Origin: Smittia aterrima | Lineage: Eukaryota > Arthropoda > Insecta > Diptera > Chironomidae | Direction of reading: 5' to 3' | Length of the DNA stretch: 64,000 nt | Assembly (NCBI GenBank): GCA_033063855.1 | Contig: CP093831.1 | Span: 28,210,001 to 28,274,000 of the forward strand | Shown here: piece by piece, positions 1-11,189 of the stretch | Position numbering within the stretch: the first letter of the stretch is position 1 | How the letters are laid out: each line of letters opens with the position of its first letter | Notes under the pieces: model-generated | What the model was told of the DNA's origin: nothing | What the model saw: the letters and a program-made list of their open reading frames with translations, nothing else | The model's database searches: none | Program-made: the position numbers and the translations under genes

Positions 1-1953
1 GTCACAGAGAAGAGAAGACCTATAAAAGATTTTTTGTTGCCAATAATCAAATCGATATCTTACGTTAAAGTTAATGCGAGAGCCTAAATCTTAAATCTAT
101 CAACGACACAAAAACATGATTTTCTCCGAAGCCGAGAAAAATCATTTTTCACCCTCACAACTTAGTGGCAAATACTGAATACTCAAGGCGTGGTTATTAG
201 ACGAGGCAGCAGTCACATTTACAAAATTTTCTTTTGGGCACACGCGCAAATCGCACCGCGATGTACACACACACAAAATAATTTTCCAATAAGGATAAAT
301 GCGAACGAAATGCACTTCAAATCTGACTTTGGAGAATGTCTTTAATCTTATCTTTAGAGTTTTGTTTTCGGCCTCTCTCTCTTTCTTTCGCTCTACACAA
401 GAAAATCCAATAAGAAAAAAATTGGCCGAAAAATCAGACTAAGAAACACAAATTTATCGATTTCTTGCAAATCATTTCTTCATTTTCAAGCCACGACTCC
501 ACAATTTGGATTCACAGGATATCTAAGCGATGCAAAAGGACAATCCCGTTATGATTTTTGTGAGACGTTTGAGGAAATTATCCATTGACGCGACATGATC
601 AAGAATTTATTTTTTTTCAAGATTTTTTTAAGAAAATGTTTTTTTCTTCAATTTTTATGTCGCTGCTGATAACAACTCGACGCTCACCTCTTGTACTTTT
701 GATACACGTCAATTCTATCGACAGTTTTTTTAATTTACTTAAACTGCATACGAGAGAAACAAATTTAACTTTTTTTTTTACTTTTTACTTTCGTCAGAGA
801 AGACTTCTTGAACACGTTAGAGTTGCCCGCAGCGACAAGTCGAGTTGCCTGATTCAAATGAGCAAGAAACTACTAGAACTGCAACAAAAAATAAAATATT
901 TCTAATTTCGCGATTTCTCTAGTTTTGAAGGGATAGGTGCATTCAAACTATATCAACTTGCTTAAGAACTTTATGAAGAAGTTGTGACAGTGAAAAGATT
1001 ATGATTTAAAGTGGCCAAAGACTAAAAGCATCAAAATATAAAAAATTTGAGATAATTTTCAGAGATTCATAATTAAATTGATAAATCCCGACTCTCAGAC
1101 GATCCAGGCGCAAGAAAACGAAAGGTAAATCATTGTGATTGTGTTGAGATAACATTTTCTTTAAGTTTCTCGCCGAAAATCATCAAATCGTCTTTTAGCC
1201 ATTTAATCACAAAAAAAAATCTCCATTCTCTCGTGCAATCCTCCAATTCCTTTTACAAATCACATTTGTTCTCTCGGTCATCAGACTTGTGCCAGATTTC
1301 GATAAACCTTGAGATCCTCGCCATTGCAACATTCAAAGTGATAAAAAATTGTCATCGCAGAGATGAAAATTTTTTTGTCAAAATTAGTTCAATTCATAGT
1401 CAAAATGTGCTGAGTGAGAGAATTTGAAATTTGATGGTGTTTTGTTTCGGGTCGGTGTGTGCGGATTGGGGAGGAAGCTCGCGTTTTATTTATTTTTGTG
1501 GATCCCGGCTCAAGCAAGACACGATCATCTTGAAATAATTTAACAAATAATTTACTTAGAATTTTTACGTAAAAGAAGTGCAGGAGATCTTTATCGCTCT
1601 ATGACGCATCATGGCACATTCTTTCATCTCTCTCTCTCTTTATATTTCGTTTGTTGTTAAAGTTTATCGTACTCAAATGTCGTGATAGACTCATTTGAAG
1701 ATATTTATGCTTCCGAACCAGTGAATCACATTTAGGATGCTTTCATCATGTTTCTTAGGGTTGAAGAATTTTTCTTCTTTCTTTAAATTGTGAAATGGAT
1801 GACAATTAAATTTTTCATAATTTCCCTTCCAAAAAAAATCAATCGACGATTAATAAATTTATGAGACTTAAACATTTTCCTTCCTCATTACGACCCCCAG
1901 CGGATGTTTTCTCCGTATCTAAATAAATTAATTGTTTCTTTCTTCTTTTGTAG
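1..1953. other. Non-coding sequence upstream of TRF2
   Basis: No convincing coding exon was found on either strand. The stretch is AT-rich, with short CA and CT simple-repeat runs (for example the CT run near 1628-1640). A plausible donor (GAAAG then GTAAAT) lies near 1121. It could close a 5' untranslated exon that joins the acceptor ending at 1953, but nothing in the coding frame tests this. The open frames at 585-905 and 1233-1427 have low-complexity, non-conserved translations. Confidence 0.5.
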
Positions 1954-2111
1954 ACGACGCAGCAGACATTGACAACTTGAGTGTTTGAAAGTGAAGTTGA
2001 GGATGATCATTAAGATCGAATAGGAAAGTGAAAAGTATTGAGAAGAAATTAGTGATAAGAGAGTAAAGGACAAGAGGCATTCGTGCGTGTGTGTGCGAAG
2101 CACGCATTTGA
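1954..2111 (+). other. Trf2: Probable 5' UTR exon of TRF2 with a short upstream ORF
   Basis: A polypyrimidine tract followed by TAG ends at 1953, a good splice acceptor, so the leader exon probably starts at 1954. An in-frame TGA at 2109-2111 directly precedes the start ATG at 2112. This shows that the reading frame cannot extend upstream within this exon. A six-codon upstream ORF runs from ATG 2003 to TAG 2021-2023. The leader also has a small GC-rich inverted repeat (GCGTG ... CACGC) near 2080-2105. Any effect on translation is inference. Confidence 0.5.
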
Positions 2112-3688
2112 ATGAAAAATCAATCTGCATCAAATGAGGAAAAGAGTAACTTTTTAATAACCAATCGACTGCTTCACGACGCATCCGACTTGGACGACAG
2201 CGAGCTAAACATCGATAACCACATCAACGGAATCATGATGACGAACGATTCAATCGATTCGACTGGTACGAAGATGCTGATGCCACATGAAATGGGTGGC
2301 AGTGCAAGTACCGGAGCAACGAGCCTTGTTGGTCAACATTCCATTCATAGCTTCAACGATCCAATGCATCACGGCACGTCGTTCTATCACTCAGCTAGCG
2401 GCTTCAATGGCTTCCATAACTCATTTCATTCATATTCCACCCTCAATAGTAACAGCACAATGATCACCAATGGTCACACATCGTTTAATAATCTAATGCA
2501 TCAGCCAATGAACAACAACCACAACGCTGTTACGACAGCATCTTCCGTGCCTCCGCTTATCCATCAGCAGACCTTTCACAACAACAGCAGCAGCGAAAAG
2601 CTTCACGCGGCTGAGCCTGCTGTCAGCGAGCAGGCAAAAGAAGAAGCGAAGGACTCCGAAGGTGAAGAAGTGGTTGTGCCAGAAGAACATGCAGTGCCAG
2701 CTGATGAGAACGAACCAGAAATCGATATTGTCATCAGCAATGTTGTCTGCGCATTCAGTGTTCGCTATAAACTAAATCTGAAGGAGATCGCTTTGAATGG
2801 AGCGAATGTCGAGTTCAAAAAAGAAAATGGGATGGTAACGATGAAGTTACGCAAGCCTCAAACTACAGCATCAATCTGGTCATCTGGTAAAATTACGTGC
2901 ACAGGTGCAACTTCCGAAGAACATGTAAGAAATTTCTAATTTTTATTTGTAATTTATAAAAATCCTTTTTTTGTTTTAGGCCAAAATTGCAGCTCGTCGT
3001 TACGCTCGTGTCCTTCAAAAGCTCAACTTTCGTGTTCGCTTTCAAAATTATCGCGTTGTAAACGTGTTAGGCACGTGTCGAATGCCCTTTGCGATTAAGA
3101 TTGTTCAATTTTCGGAAAAGTACAAGAAGGAAGCGAGCTATGAGCCTGAACTTCATCCTGGCGTCACTTACAACCTATACAATCCCACTGCCACTCTTAA
3201 AATCTTTTCGACTGGTAGCATGACGGTGACAGGTAAAGAGAGAAAGACTTTCTCGTAAGAAAACTGTCATAACAAGAATTTCCTTTCTATTCTTAGCTCG
3301 AAGTGTTGCTAACGTCCAAGCTGCAATTGAGCACATTTATCCGCTTGTGTTTGAGTTCCAGAAACCTCGAGCTCCCAAAGAACCTAGCAAAGAGGAGGAA
3401 GAAGAGTTTGAAATGAAACTCATTGGACAAGATTCTGATGACGACGATTTCGAAGCCGACCCCGATCTCGAAGAGGATGTCGATCCTTTAAATCTTGAGC
3501 CGAAACAGAATAAACGAAAAAATCTCGAATACAAAGACGGAGTTCGAGACATCTCACATTTGACAAAGCGCTTCAAAGGTCCACGAGAAGGAGCCAAACG
3601 ACCACCTGGAAAGATCAACGACGCAACCGAAGATCTCATTTACGTGAGCGATGGTGATATGGATGCCGATGATCCGGATGATTATTAA
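2112..3688 (+). CDS. Trf2: TBP-related factor 2 (TRF2 / TBPL1 family)
   Basis: Three coding exons, 2112-2924, 2980-3232 and 3297-3688, join in phase to give 485 residues. Residues about 203-379 form the two-repeat saddle of a TBP-like core. Family-typical stretches include SNVVCAFSV, ENGMVTMKLR, TASIWSSGKITCTGAT, ASYEPELHPGVTY and TLKIFSTGSMTVT, all diagnostic of TRF2 rather than TBP. TRF2 replaces TBP at TATA-less promoters, binds TFIIA and acts in the nucleus at DPE-type and TCT-type promoters (family knowledge). The first about 200 residues are a low-complexity Asn/Ser/His-rich tail. After the core comes an acidic tail with runs of Glu and Asp, ending in a second acidic patch. The start is fixed by the in-frame stop immediately upstream. 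Longer isoforms using unseen upstream exons remain possible, as in Drosophila. Confidence 0.95.
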
Positions 3689-6375
3689 TCGGTTGTGCGC
3701 TAATTTTCTTTTTAAAAGTCACCCTTTCGGTGCTTAGAGACGCTCTGCACCATCACAACTCTCTTAATTTTCCCGATGGTCGTCAAACAAACAAAACAGA
3801 AACGTTATCCAACCACCGAATATAGTTTAAACTTTCATCTGCTCCAACCGCTTTTGTTCCGTCAACTTTCCTGAGAATTAAAGGCTTCTTATAAACGCAC
3901 GCGACGGAGTTAGTTACGATCAACTCACGTTTTAGGTTTAAAAACATTTTTCAGTTGAGTTCTCTTTTCGAAAGCGATCACGCAGATAAAAGATTTAAAA
4001 ATATGAAATGCGGAAAAGCAATAATTTATCTAAGAACGAAACAAATTTATGTGAATTGACTGACCGAAGGATTAAAGAAAACAAAACTTTCTAAAGCGAT
4101 CCTGAATATGTTCAGATGACATCGCAATTTATCAGTTGATTGGCGAAGAGAAAGCTTTCCCTTCTCCCAAAGCAAAAGAAAAAAAAAATTGGGTCACAGG
4201 TGAATTATTTGGGAAAATTTGCGTAATCAGTTGACGAGTAACTGAAATTAAATTTTATAGCTTTTTGGGATTTTTAACGAGAGAGAAGTTTGTCAGCCAA
4301 GTTTATTTCAATTGGAAAATTTGCTGAACATTATTCGAGGATTGAGAAAGAAAAGTTTTTGAAGAGAAAAGAAAAACCAAAGAGAGCATAAAACACACAA
4401 AAACACAAACAAATTGAATAATTATTTAAATCATTTTTCCTCTTCTTTTTATGTTGCGTTGACACTTCCTAATTACAGTCGCTGGCCATCAAATTACGAT
4501 GATTTCATGGCAGGAAACTGTAACGCTTAGTAGACGCTTTTTTTTATCAATGAAATATGTTTGACGATTTTACGAGGCAGCTCAAGGAAAAATCCGAGAA
4601 CGTGAAATCTGCTTACTCGTCCATCTCCTTTCGTTACACTCGTGCTATTAGAGAAAGATTCTATGAGCTTGTGACATTAAGCAATAACTTTTCATTACCG
4701 ACGAGATTGACTAAACAATATCACGAAAAAATATCGACGATAATTTATTTCATCATAATATCAAAAAAAAAACTTTTCAGTTTTCTGAATATGAATCAAA
4801 CTGTTCATATCTTGAGATGCCACTTTTCTCAGGCTGCCATTTCCCAACAAAATAGTTTTTGCGAAGAAATGCTTTTAATTTCGAAGAAGTTTAGTTTCCC
4901 TCAAAGAAGAAAGTGGCGTCTCTGTTCATATCGCTTTTTCGTAATAAAGTTCCCTCAGCTCAATAAGCCAATTCTTTAAGCGAAAAAGAAAGAAAACATA
5001 TTTCCTCAATCAAACGAATTGAAAAATATCAGAGAAAAGCTTCACACAACTTGGTCGCTGTATAAGTCGAAGATGATTTGGTTTTATTTGCCTTTGTTTT
5101 TTGGAGCCATGATCCAACGAATGATCATGAAATCTTCTTTGTTTTGCACGGATAAGGACGAAAATGTTTCATGATTTCGTTGGACGTTAAGATCTGATAA
5201 AACGATAATTACGAAGAACTTTAACGAAAGCTTATTTATGGGGAAGTTCTTTGTCATAATGTCAATTTAGCTCGAACGTCGTCATGAAGAAAATGATTTT
5301 TCTTTTTGTTTCTTTGAGAATTGATTAAAAAATAAAAAAAATGGAAAATAATTGAAATTAAGAGAAGAACACTCAAAAAATGCTGATACAACTATGAATG
5401 TTTGCCTTATTTTTAAAGTGAAAAGAAAAACAACATTTATATGATAATTAGAATAATGAATGATGAGAAGGGAAATTCCTGACGATTTTTTGCTGTGCTC
5501 GTTTGTTTGCAGATAAGTCTAATAACACACTTTCTTAGAAATTCAATAAATCTCTCCAAGCCCAATTGTGAATTGAAACCAAACCTATTACAGAAAAATG
5601 AGTGGAAATGGAATTGAATTCGTGAACATAGAAAAAGCTTAATCGAGGATGAAAAAAAAAATGTTAGCAAATACCAATTTACAAATTTATCGTAGAATTG
5701 TAAATTTTCCATCAGAACTCACAAAAAAAAAATGGTTTGAAGAAGAATAATAATTTTCAATTAAGATAAGATGAAGATTTGGTTTGGAAATATTAGAATC
5801 ATGAAATAATCCTTTTTGTACCAAAAAAAAAAAGAAAAACTAAATCAAACCACGAGAAGTTTGATCGGGCGGGAAGTTATGGCCTGAAAAACAATGATTT
5901 TCGATGTTTACTAAAGTGTATAAGAAAATCAAACGTGAGCTAACATTAGACATTAAATTATTTGTTTTACTAACTTCTTTTTTTTCCCCTTTAGAATTCG
6001 TTATCAAGAATATCGTGTCACTCACTTTTGTCTTTGCAATCCTTTTTGTCGAGAAGATTTCTTTATGATTTAAAAAGTTTAAAAATTCTTTTGATATGGA
6101 AATAATAAATAATATTTAATTACAAATATATTTCAGAAATTAAATGTATTTCGATTTGTTTTCGGACACAGAACGAAGTGTCTCTTTAATAAGCTATCAA
6201 TTAAACGAAATCAACGCGAGAACGAGAAACTGTTTGAACGTTTATACAAAAAAAAAATGAAGAAAAACTAATCATGAATAGATGAATAGAATCAAGACAA
6301 GTAATTCAAAAAATAAATTATTTAAGATACAAAAATATTTATTTTTGAGTTTTATTAAATTCTTTTGTTACAGGA
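3689..6375. other. Intergenic region between TRF2 and the ZAD zinc-finger gene
   Basis: No supportable gene. The first part probably includes the TRF2 3' UTR. A 140-codon open frame at 4557-4979 lacks recognisable domains, and its composition resembles the surrounding AT-rich DNA, so I do not call it a gene. Minus-strand frames at 5437-5712 and 5840-6025 look equally random. The end near 6350 probably holds the 3' UTR of the minus-strand zinc-finger gene; TTTATT at 6351-6356 reads as AATAAA on that strand. Confidence 0.5.
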
Positions 6376-7845
6376 TCAGGGTCGAGGACTTTCTTTTACC
6401 TCAAAATTATTATTTTCGCTCATCGATTGCGAATGATTCTTCATGTGTCGTTTAAGCGACGACAAAAGTTGAAATGAACGAGAGCAAGCTTTGCAAACGT
6501 GGTCCATTCCCTCGTGAACTTTTAAATGTTCTTTTAATTTGTTGCTGAGAAAGAATTTCTTCCCGCAATGCTTGCAATCAAATTTCGGGGGATAATGATA
6601 AATTTCGTGAGCTTTAAGATTACGCGAGCTATGAAAAACTTTCGTGCAATTTAAAAACTTGCAGGGAATTTCTTGTTTCTGTCCGTGATTGTTGCTGATG
6701 TGATCACGAAGGCGAACAGCTTGTCCAAAGCGTTTAGGGCAGAATTGACAAGAAAACTTTCTTTCTCCTTTATGGACATTTCGAATGTGAGTCTTAAGAG
6801 TTTCTCTCAAGCTAAAGCTAGAAAGAAAAATGAAATTAGAAGAAAAGTTGTGATTCGATTTAAATTCTTTTACCTTTTCCCACAAAAGCATTCATGAGGT
6901 TTCAAACCAGAATGTTTGTGTTGAATGTGAACTCGCAGACCTGTTGCTGATGAAAGAACCGAAGAACACATCGAACAAGAATGTCTCTCCTTGAATTCTT
7001 TTGGTACATGAGAATGTTCGAGGTGACTTCTAATTTCGTATTTTCCATAACTTGCGAACGAGCAATGATCACAATAATATTTCTTGATCTGGAGATGTTT
7101 CTTTCGGATGTGTAATGTTAATTGATTATTTCCAACAACGACTTTTCCGCAGTCAGGGCAAACTCGTTTATCGCCTCGATCTTCAGTTGGAGGTGCGTGA
7201 ATATTTTTCTTGTGTCGAACGATGTCAAATCGTGTGTAAGCTGCGTAATCGCATTGATCGCAATGAAAGTCTTTCACCTTTACATGGATTCGCTTGATGT
7301 GAAGTGGAATTTTCCTTTTTTCTGTAAACTTCTTCCCGCACATTGGGCAAGCGTTGCTGAATTAATGAAAAGAAATCATTGAATAATTCATTTCTTATCT
7401 TTGATATCTTTCAAATTACTCTGGATAGTCATCAGTCGTCCGATTCGTTTTGTCTTTAGTTTTTGATTGACTTGCTGCATCGTCAGACTCAATCGAGCAG
7501 TTATCGTTTGATTCCTCCACAGTCGCTTGTTTAAAATCATTTTCTGTCTTTCCTAGAAGATCCTGCAATAACTTCTGTGTTCCAATAATTTGTTTAGAGA
7601 ATGTTTGAATGCTCTCGAATGTGTCTTGACAGGATTTGCAAATTGTAGTCGATAGCAGTGTTGATGAAGTATTGAGCTGAAAGGAGAAGATTTTCTTGAT
7701 CAAAAAATTAAAAAGAAGATTAAGCTCAAACCTTAATTGATGTCAATGATTCTATGATTTTAATTAGATCATTTGATAACAAAGTTTGACTGTTGTTCAA
7801 ATCTTCTAAACAACAACGGCACTTCTCTTGATAAAGAGCTGTCAT
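6376..7845 (-). CDS. ZAD-C2H2 zinc-finger protein
   Basis: Four coding exons on the minus strand, 7845-7732, 7676-7420, 7356-6874 and 6817-6376, close in phase to give 431 residues. The N-terminus is a zinc-finger-associated domain (ZAD). Its paired cysteines lie in KCRCC (residues 8-12) and in ICKSC, early in exon 2. An acidic, Ser-rich linker follows. From about residue 126 there are ten C2H2 fingers, most with ordinary C-x2-C spacing and H-x3/x4-H, for example beginning CPMCGKKF, CDQCDYAA and CPDCGKVV. ZAD-C2H2 proteins form a large, fast-evolving insect family of sequence-specific nuclear DNA-binding proteins that dimerise through the ZAD. The specific target and orthologue cannot be assigned. 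The gene is divergent from the CENP-B-type gene, with 139 bp between start codons. Confidence 0.92.
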
Positions 7846-7984
7846 TTTAAATTAATTTTTTATTCAACTTAATGTAAACAAAGCTAACTTTTCACTTGAA
7901 GAAATTTTTTGTTGGCCGAAACTTGTCGGTCTGCGCTAGATGTAAACAAAACAGTTTCTAAAAATAAAAATAAATATTGAAATC
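7846..7984. promoter_or_regulatory. Divergent promoter shared by the ZAD-C2H2 and CENP-B-type genes
   Basis: Only 139 bp separate the start codon of the minus-strand zinc-finger gene (7845) from that of the plus-strand CENP-B-type gene (7985). Both leaders and core promoters must fit here unless unseen upstream exons exist. The sequence is AT-rich without a clear TATA box. The bidirectional role is inferred from geometry alone. Confidence 0.55.
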
Positions 7985-8693
7985 ATGGCTAACAACAAGA
8001 GAAAAAGAGTTGTTTTGACACTGGAGGATAAATTAGAAGTTATAAAGTTACGAGAAGAAGGTTTGATTAATTAGAAACTCTGATTTGTCATAAAATAATT
8101 TATTTTACTTTTTAGGAAATTCAATTGACCGAATTGCAACTCAGTTTAACATTGGAGGATCAACAGTCAGCGAAATCTACAAAAGAAAAACAGAAATTGA
8201 AAGTGCTGTGGAGAAAAACAAGAAAACTGGAAAAGTCAGGAAAACAATGAAGGAAGGAAAAAATCCTGAAGTCAGTTTACAACTTTAAAGCTCATTGCTC
8301 TCGTCTAACTAAAGATTTTATTCATTTTAGCTTGAAAACGAGCTCTACGATTGGTTCCTGGAGCAAAGAGAAAACGGTTCGAGTCCAAGCTCACCAGAAA
8401 TCATTGAGAAAGCAAAACAAATCCACTCACAGCTAAATCAAGAAATCGAATTTGATTGGAATCCAACGAAAGGCTGGGTCATCCGATTTAAGGAGCGCTA
8501 CGGAATAAAACCTGACACAAAACCTTTGGAACAACCAAACACGACAGCATGGCACTCAGCATTAGACGCAGCAGAATATCTTCTCGATTACGTTAACAGT
8601 CGCGATTATCTTCTGAAAGATGTGATTACAGTTAGAATGATCCGTGATCGAATAGCAAGCGAGGAACAAGAATGTCAAACGAGTGATTACTGA
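7985..8693 (+). CDS. CENP-B/pogo-type DNA-binding protein without transposase domain
   Basis: Three coding exons, 7985-8060, 8116-8270 and 8331-8693, give 197 residues with phases closing. The N-terminal part (about residues 1-50) is a psq/CENP-B N-type helix-turn-helix, with LTLEDKLEVIKLREEG followed by SIDRIATQFNIGGSTVSEI. The second part (about residues 78-140) is a CENPB/Tc5-type helix-turn-helix, with ELYDWFLEQRENG, SPEIIEKAKQIH and GWVIRFKERYGI. These are the two DNA-binding units of pogo-family transposases, CENP-B, jerky-like proteins and the small Drosophila cag protein. The DDE nuclease domain that follows in a transposase is absent: the frame ends after about 55 more residues at a clean stop, with a poly(A) signal just beyond. 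An intact split gene without a nuclease suggests a domesticated nuclear DNA-binding protein. The targets are unknown. Confidence 0.88.
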
Positions 8694-8695
8694 TA

Positions 8696-8701
8696 AATAA
8701 A
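8696..8701 (+). terminator. Poly(A) signal of the CENP-B-type gene
   Basis: AATAAA begins two bases after the TGA stop at 8691-8693. Cleavage would then fall at about 8715-8730, on the end of the opposing Ig-domain gene, so the two 3' ends are expected to touch or overlap. Confidence 0.5.
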
Positions 8702-8726
8702 TTTAGATAAAACAATTTCTATTCAG

Positions 8727-9850
8727 TCAAACAATTTCAACATTTTTATTGCTTCTCATGATTTGTCGATTAATTAACAAATAGAACAAAAAGCACAGCA
8801 GCACTGAGCTCGGCATTAAGAGTACGATAGGAATTAAAATTAGGATTTCATAGTTCTTCTCTTCAAACGTGAAGATATCTTCTTCGTGATAGTAGTCTTC
8901 ATAGACAGCTTCTTGAAGATTAACGTAAATTTCTCGATTCGAGAAACCAGAATAATTAATTGCTACACAAACGTAAATTGATGACTGCGTGACATTGTTG
9001 AGAATAAGTTTACTTAGAAAAACATTTTCAGTGATTTCTTTCAGTCCAGACGACGACACTAGCGGATCGTAAAAGTTCTCGTAATATTTGATTGAGCGTG
9101 AGCTTTCAATGTAGCTATTGTAGGATCCGATCATTCGCTCATCATCTAATGTGCTTTCATCTTGCTTCCGAAACCATTTTATTGTGATCGGTCTCTGTAA
9201 GCTCTTGAACTTGCACTGCAGAACCAATTGTGAGTTCATTGGGAGAGAAAACATGTCCGGAGTATCATTCAAAAGCTCAGGAGGTGGCAGTGGATCTACA
9301 AATGACAGATCTTTTAAAAGAAAGTTCATAAAACATTTAAATTTTCTCACCAATAATTTCGATTTCAAATGATTTTGTGACTTCGACATGTAAAACTGAT
9401 TTCTCGTTGATTTGATAAGGAAACATCTTGCACATATAAAATCCATTTGAAGTGTTTCTATCGTTCAACTCCAATGATAATCCACATGAGCTGCCACAAT
9501 CAACATCAACCCAACCTTCAGTGTCTGATGATTTCCAACAAACGCCTCCTTTGCAAGCTTTTTTAAACGACCAATTAACGCTCGCGTTCTGATTAAACCG
9601 TTCGTGCTTATCGACGAGCAAACATCTAAGAACGATGTCGATATTTTTCGTTTTCATGAGTTTCGTTGGTTGCGATGAGTAAGAAATTTGATAAGTTTCA
9701 GTTACGCCAATCGTCAGAAGAATTATCCAAAGTTTCTTTGCAAATAAGATTTGATCTGTTAAAAATAAAAAAGTTTAAATTGTTTCATCGAGAAATTGAA
9801 AGTAATTTCTTACTTATTGCTTTTATGACAGAAGCAAATTCAGGGAACAT
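8727..9850 (-). CDS. Immunoglobulin-domain single-pass membrane protein
   Basis: Three coding exons on the minus strand, 9850-9814, 9755-9351 and 9310-8727, give 341 residues. The N-terminus has a hydrophobic signal-like segment (about residues 15-32, core LWIILLTIGV). Two Ig-like units follow. The first has a Cys, a Trp in NWSF and the closing GFYMCKMF. The second has the canonical Cys (VLQCKF), Trp (IKWFRK) and closing SIYVCVAINYSG. An acidic juxtamembrane stretch (YEDYYHEEDIF) leads to one transmembrane segment near the C-terminus (ILILIPIVLLMPSSVLLCFL) and a short basic cytoplasmic tail. The layout fits a type I surface receptor or adhesion molecule. I do not recognise the specific orthologue; the second Ig unit loosely resembles FGF-receptor-like domains. 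The first exon is short and is the least certain part. Confidence 0.75.
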
Positions 9851-11189
9851 CCTTTAACAACATTAATCGCTTATTTTCTTTCAACTTGACCAAATCATTT
9901 CCACGACAATGTTAACGCACATTTTCTGAATGTTTATTTTCTTCTGGTATCTCACTCGACGATCGCTCAACGTGGATAATTGTAGTAACACGATATAAAC
10001 AAAACGCCTCTCTCAGTAGATGAACAAGAGATTTCAATTAAAAATAATGAATTTTCAAATATAATTAATTTCCGATTTTATTTGTTTTTATAAGACGCGC
10101 GCGTTTCTTAGACGCTCGGTGCGAGGCGATTATTTTAATTGTGTGTTGAAAAGTTTTTAACTACGAATGTTGTTTGAACTTGAAACCGCTTGGCGAGAAG
10201 AAAGTTTCTTTTCGAGATGAAACGTGAATCTTGTTCGATGTTCAACTAAATAAATTGGCCAAAACGCACTGCACGGAAAATTTTAATTATTTTTGTTCTC
10301 CTCTGATATTTAATTTCAAAGCCTCGAGTGTCAGCGGGGACTTATAAATTAGCTGTTCGGCTGGAGTTTAGATAAATAACTTCTTCTGCTCGAAATCAGC
10401 ACGAAGCACGAAACACTAATAAATCCAATTTGCTGATTCTTCCGCGCACTTTACTTTCTGAAGTAGCACCAACTATTTGCTCGAATCAATCGAATTCAGA
10501 AGCTACAACTGATAATAACACATTTTCTCCTTCCATCTTGTGCTTCGCCTTCGATAACGGCGGCAAACAACGTTCGGCTATTCAATTGATAACGGAATTT
10601 ATCATTCGATAACTTCCATTCGCTTATCACTCGCGTAAATTAATTTTTAATTGAGATAAACGTGAGCTACGATAAAATTCAACTACTCGACTTTCGTTTG
10701 GAAGACGATAAGCTAATCGTTCGGTGGAATTATTCAGCGATCGGTGCTCCAACGTCGATAGTCAAGAGCTAACTGAAATCGAAACAACCGCGAACTAATA
10801 TCGAGCGAGAGACGGAGAGGAAAAGTTCTTTCCACGATTTCGACAAACAAACCATTATCTTCCCTCAACCTCATCGTCAGCTGTATTTGCTCAAAAAAAA
10901 AACTCTTCTACTTATTATTAAACTCACGTTTCTGGCGAACATCGTTCTTTTCTTTATTCTTCAATCATTTTCTCAAAATTTTCTTCTCCAAATCATCGAG
11001 AAACAAAAATACAAAAAAAAAATGAAAACTAATTAGAAGCAATGCAATATTTGGTTGATTCATGAGATTTTTCTTTCGATCTTCGTGCTTAACTCTCTCA
11101 AAACCGGGTGATGGATTTACGACTAAATTGAACGTAGTGCGATGATTGTTGTTAATGCTTGCACTCTTGAATAGATTTGAAGGAAGAAT
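9851..11189. other. Intergenic region between the Ig-domain gene and ribophorin I
   Basis: No supportable coding exon. It contains the presumed promoter of the Ig-domain gene on its left and the 3' UTR of ribophorin I on its right. The 60-codon frame at 10430-10612 has no domain and does not splice to anything obvious. Confidence 0.5.

Noticed and set aside
4557..4979. 140-codon open frame downstream of TRF2
   Set aside because: No domain, Lys/Phe/Ile-rich composition matching the local AT content, no splice partners. More likely 3' UTR or intergenic.
8374..8386. GGTTCGAGTCC, resembling a tRNA B box
   Set aside because: It lies inside a coding exon of the CENP-B-type gene, and no cloverleaf or A box fits around it.
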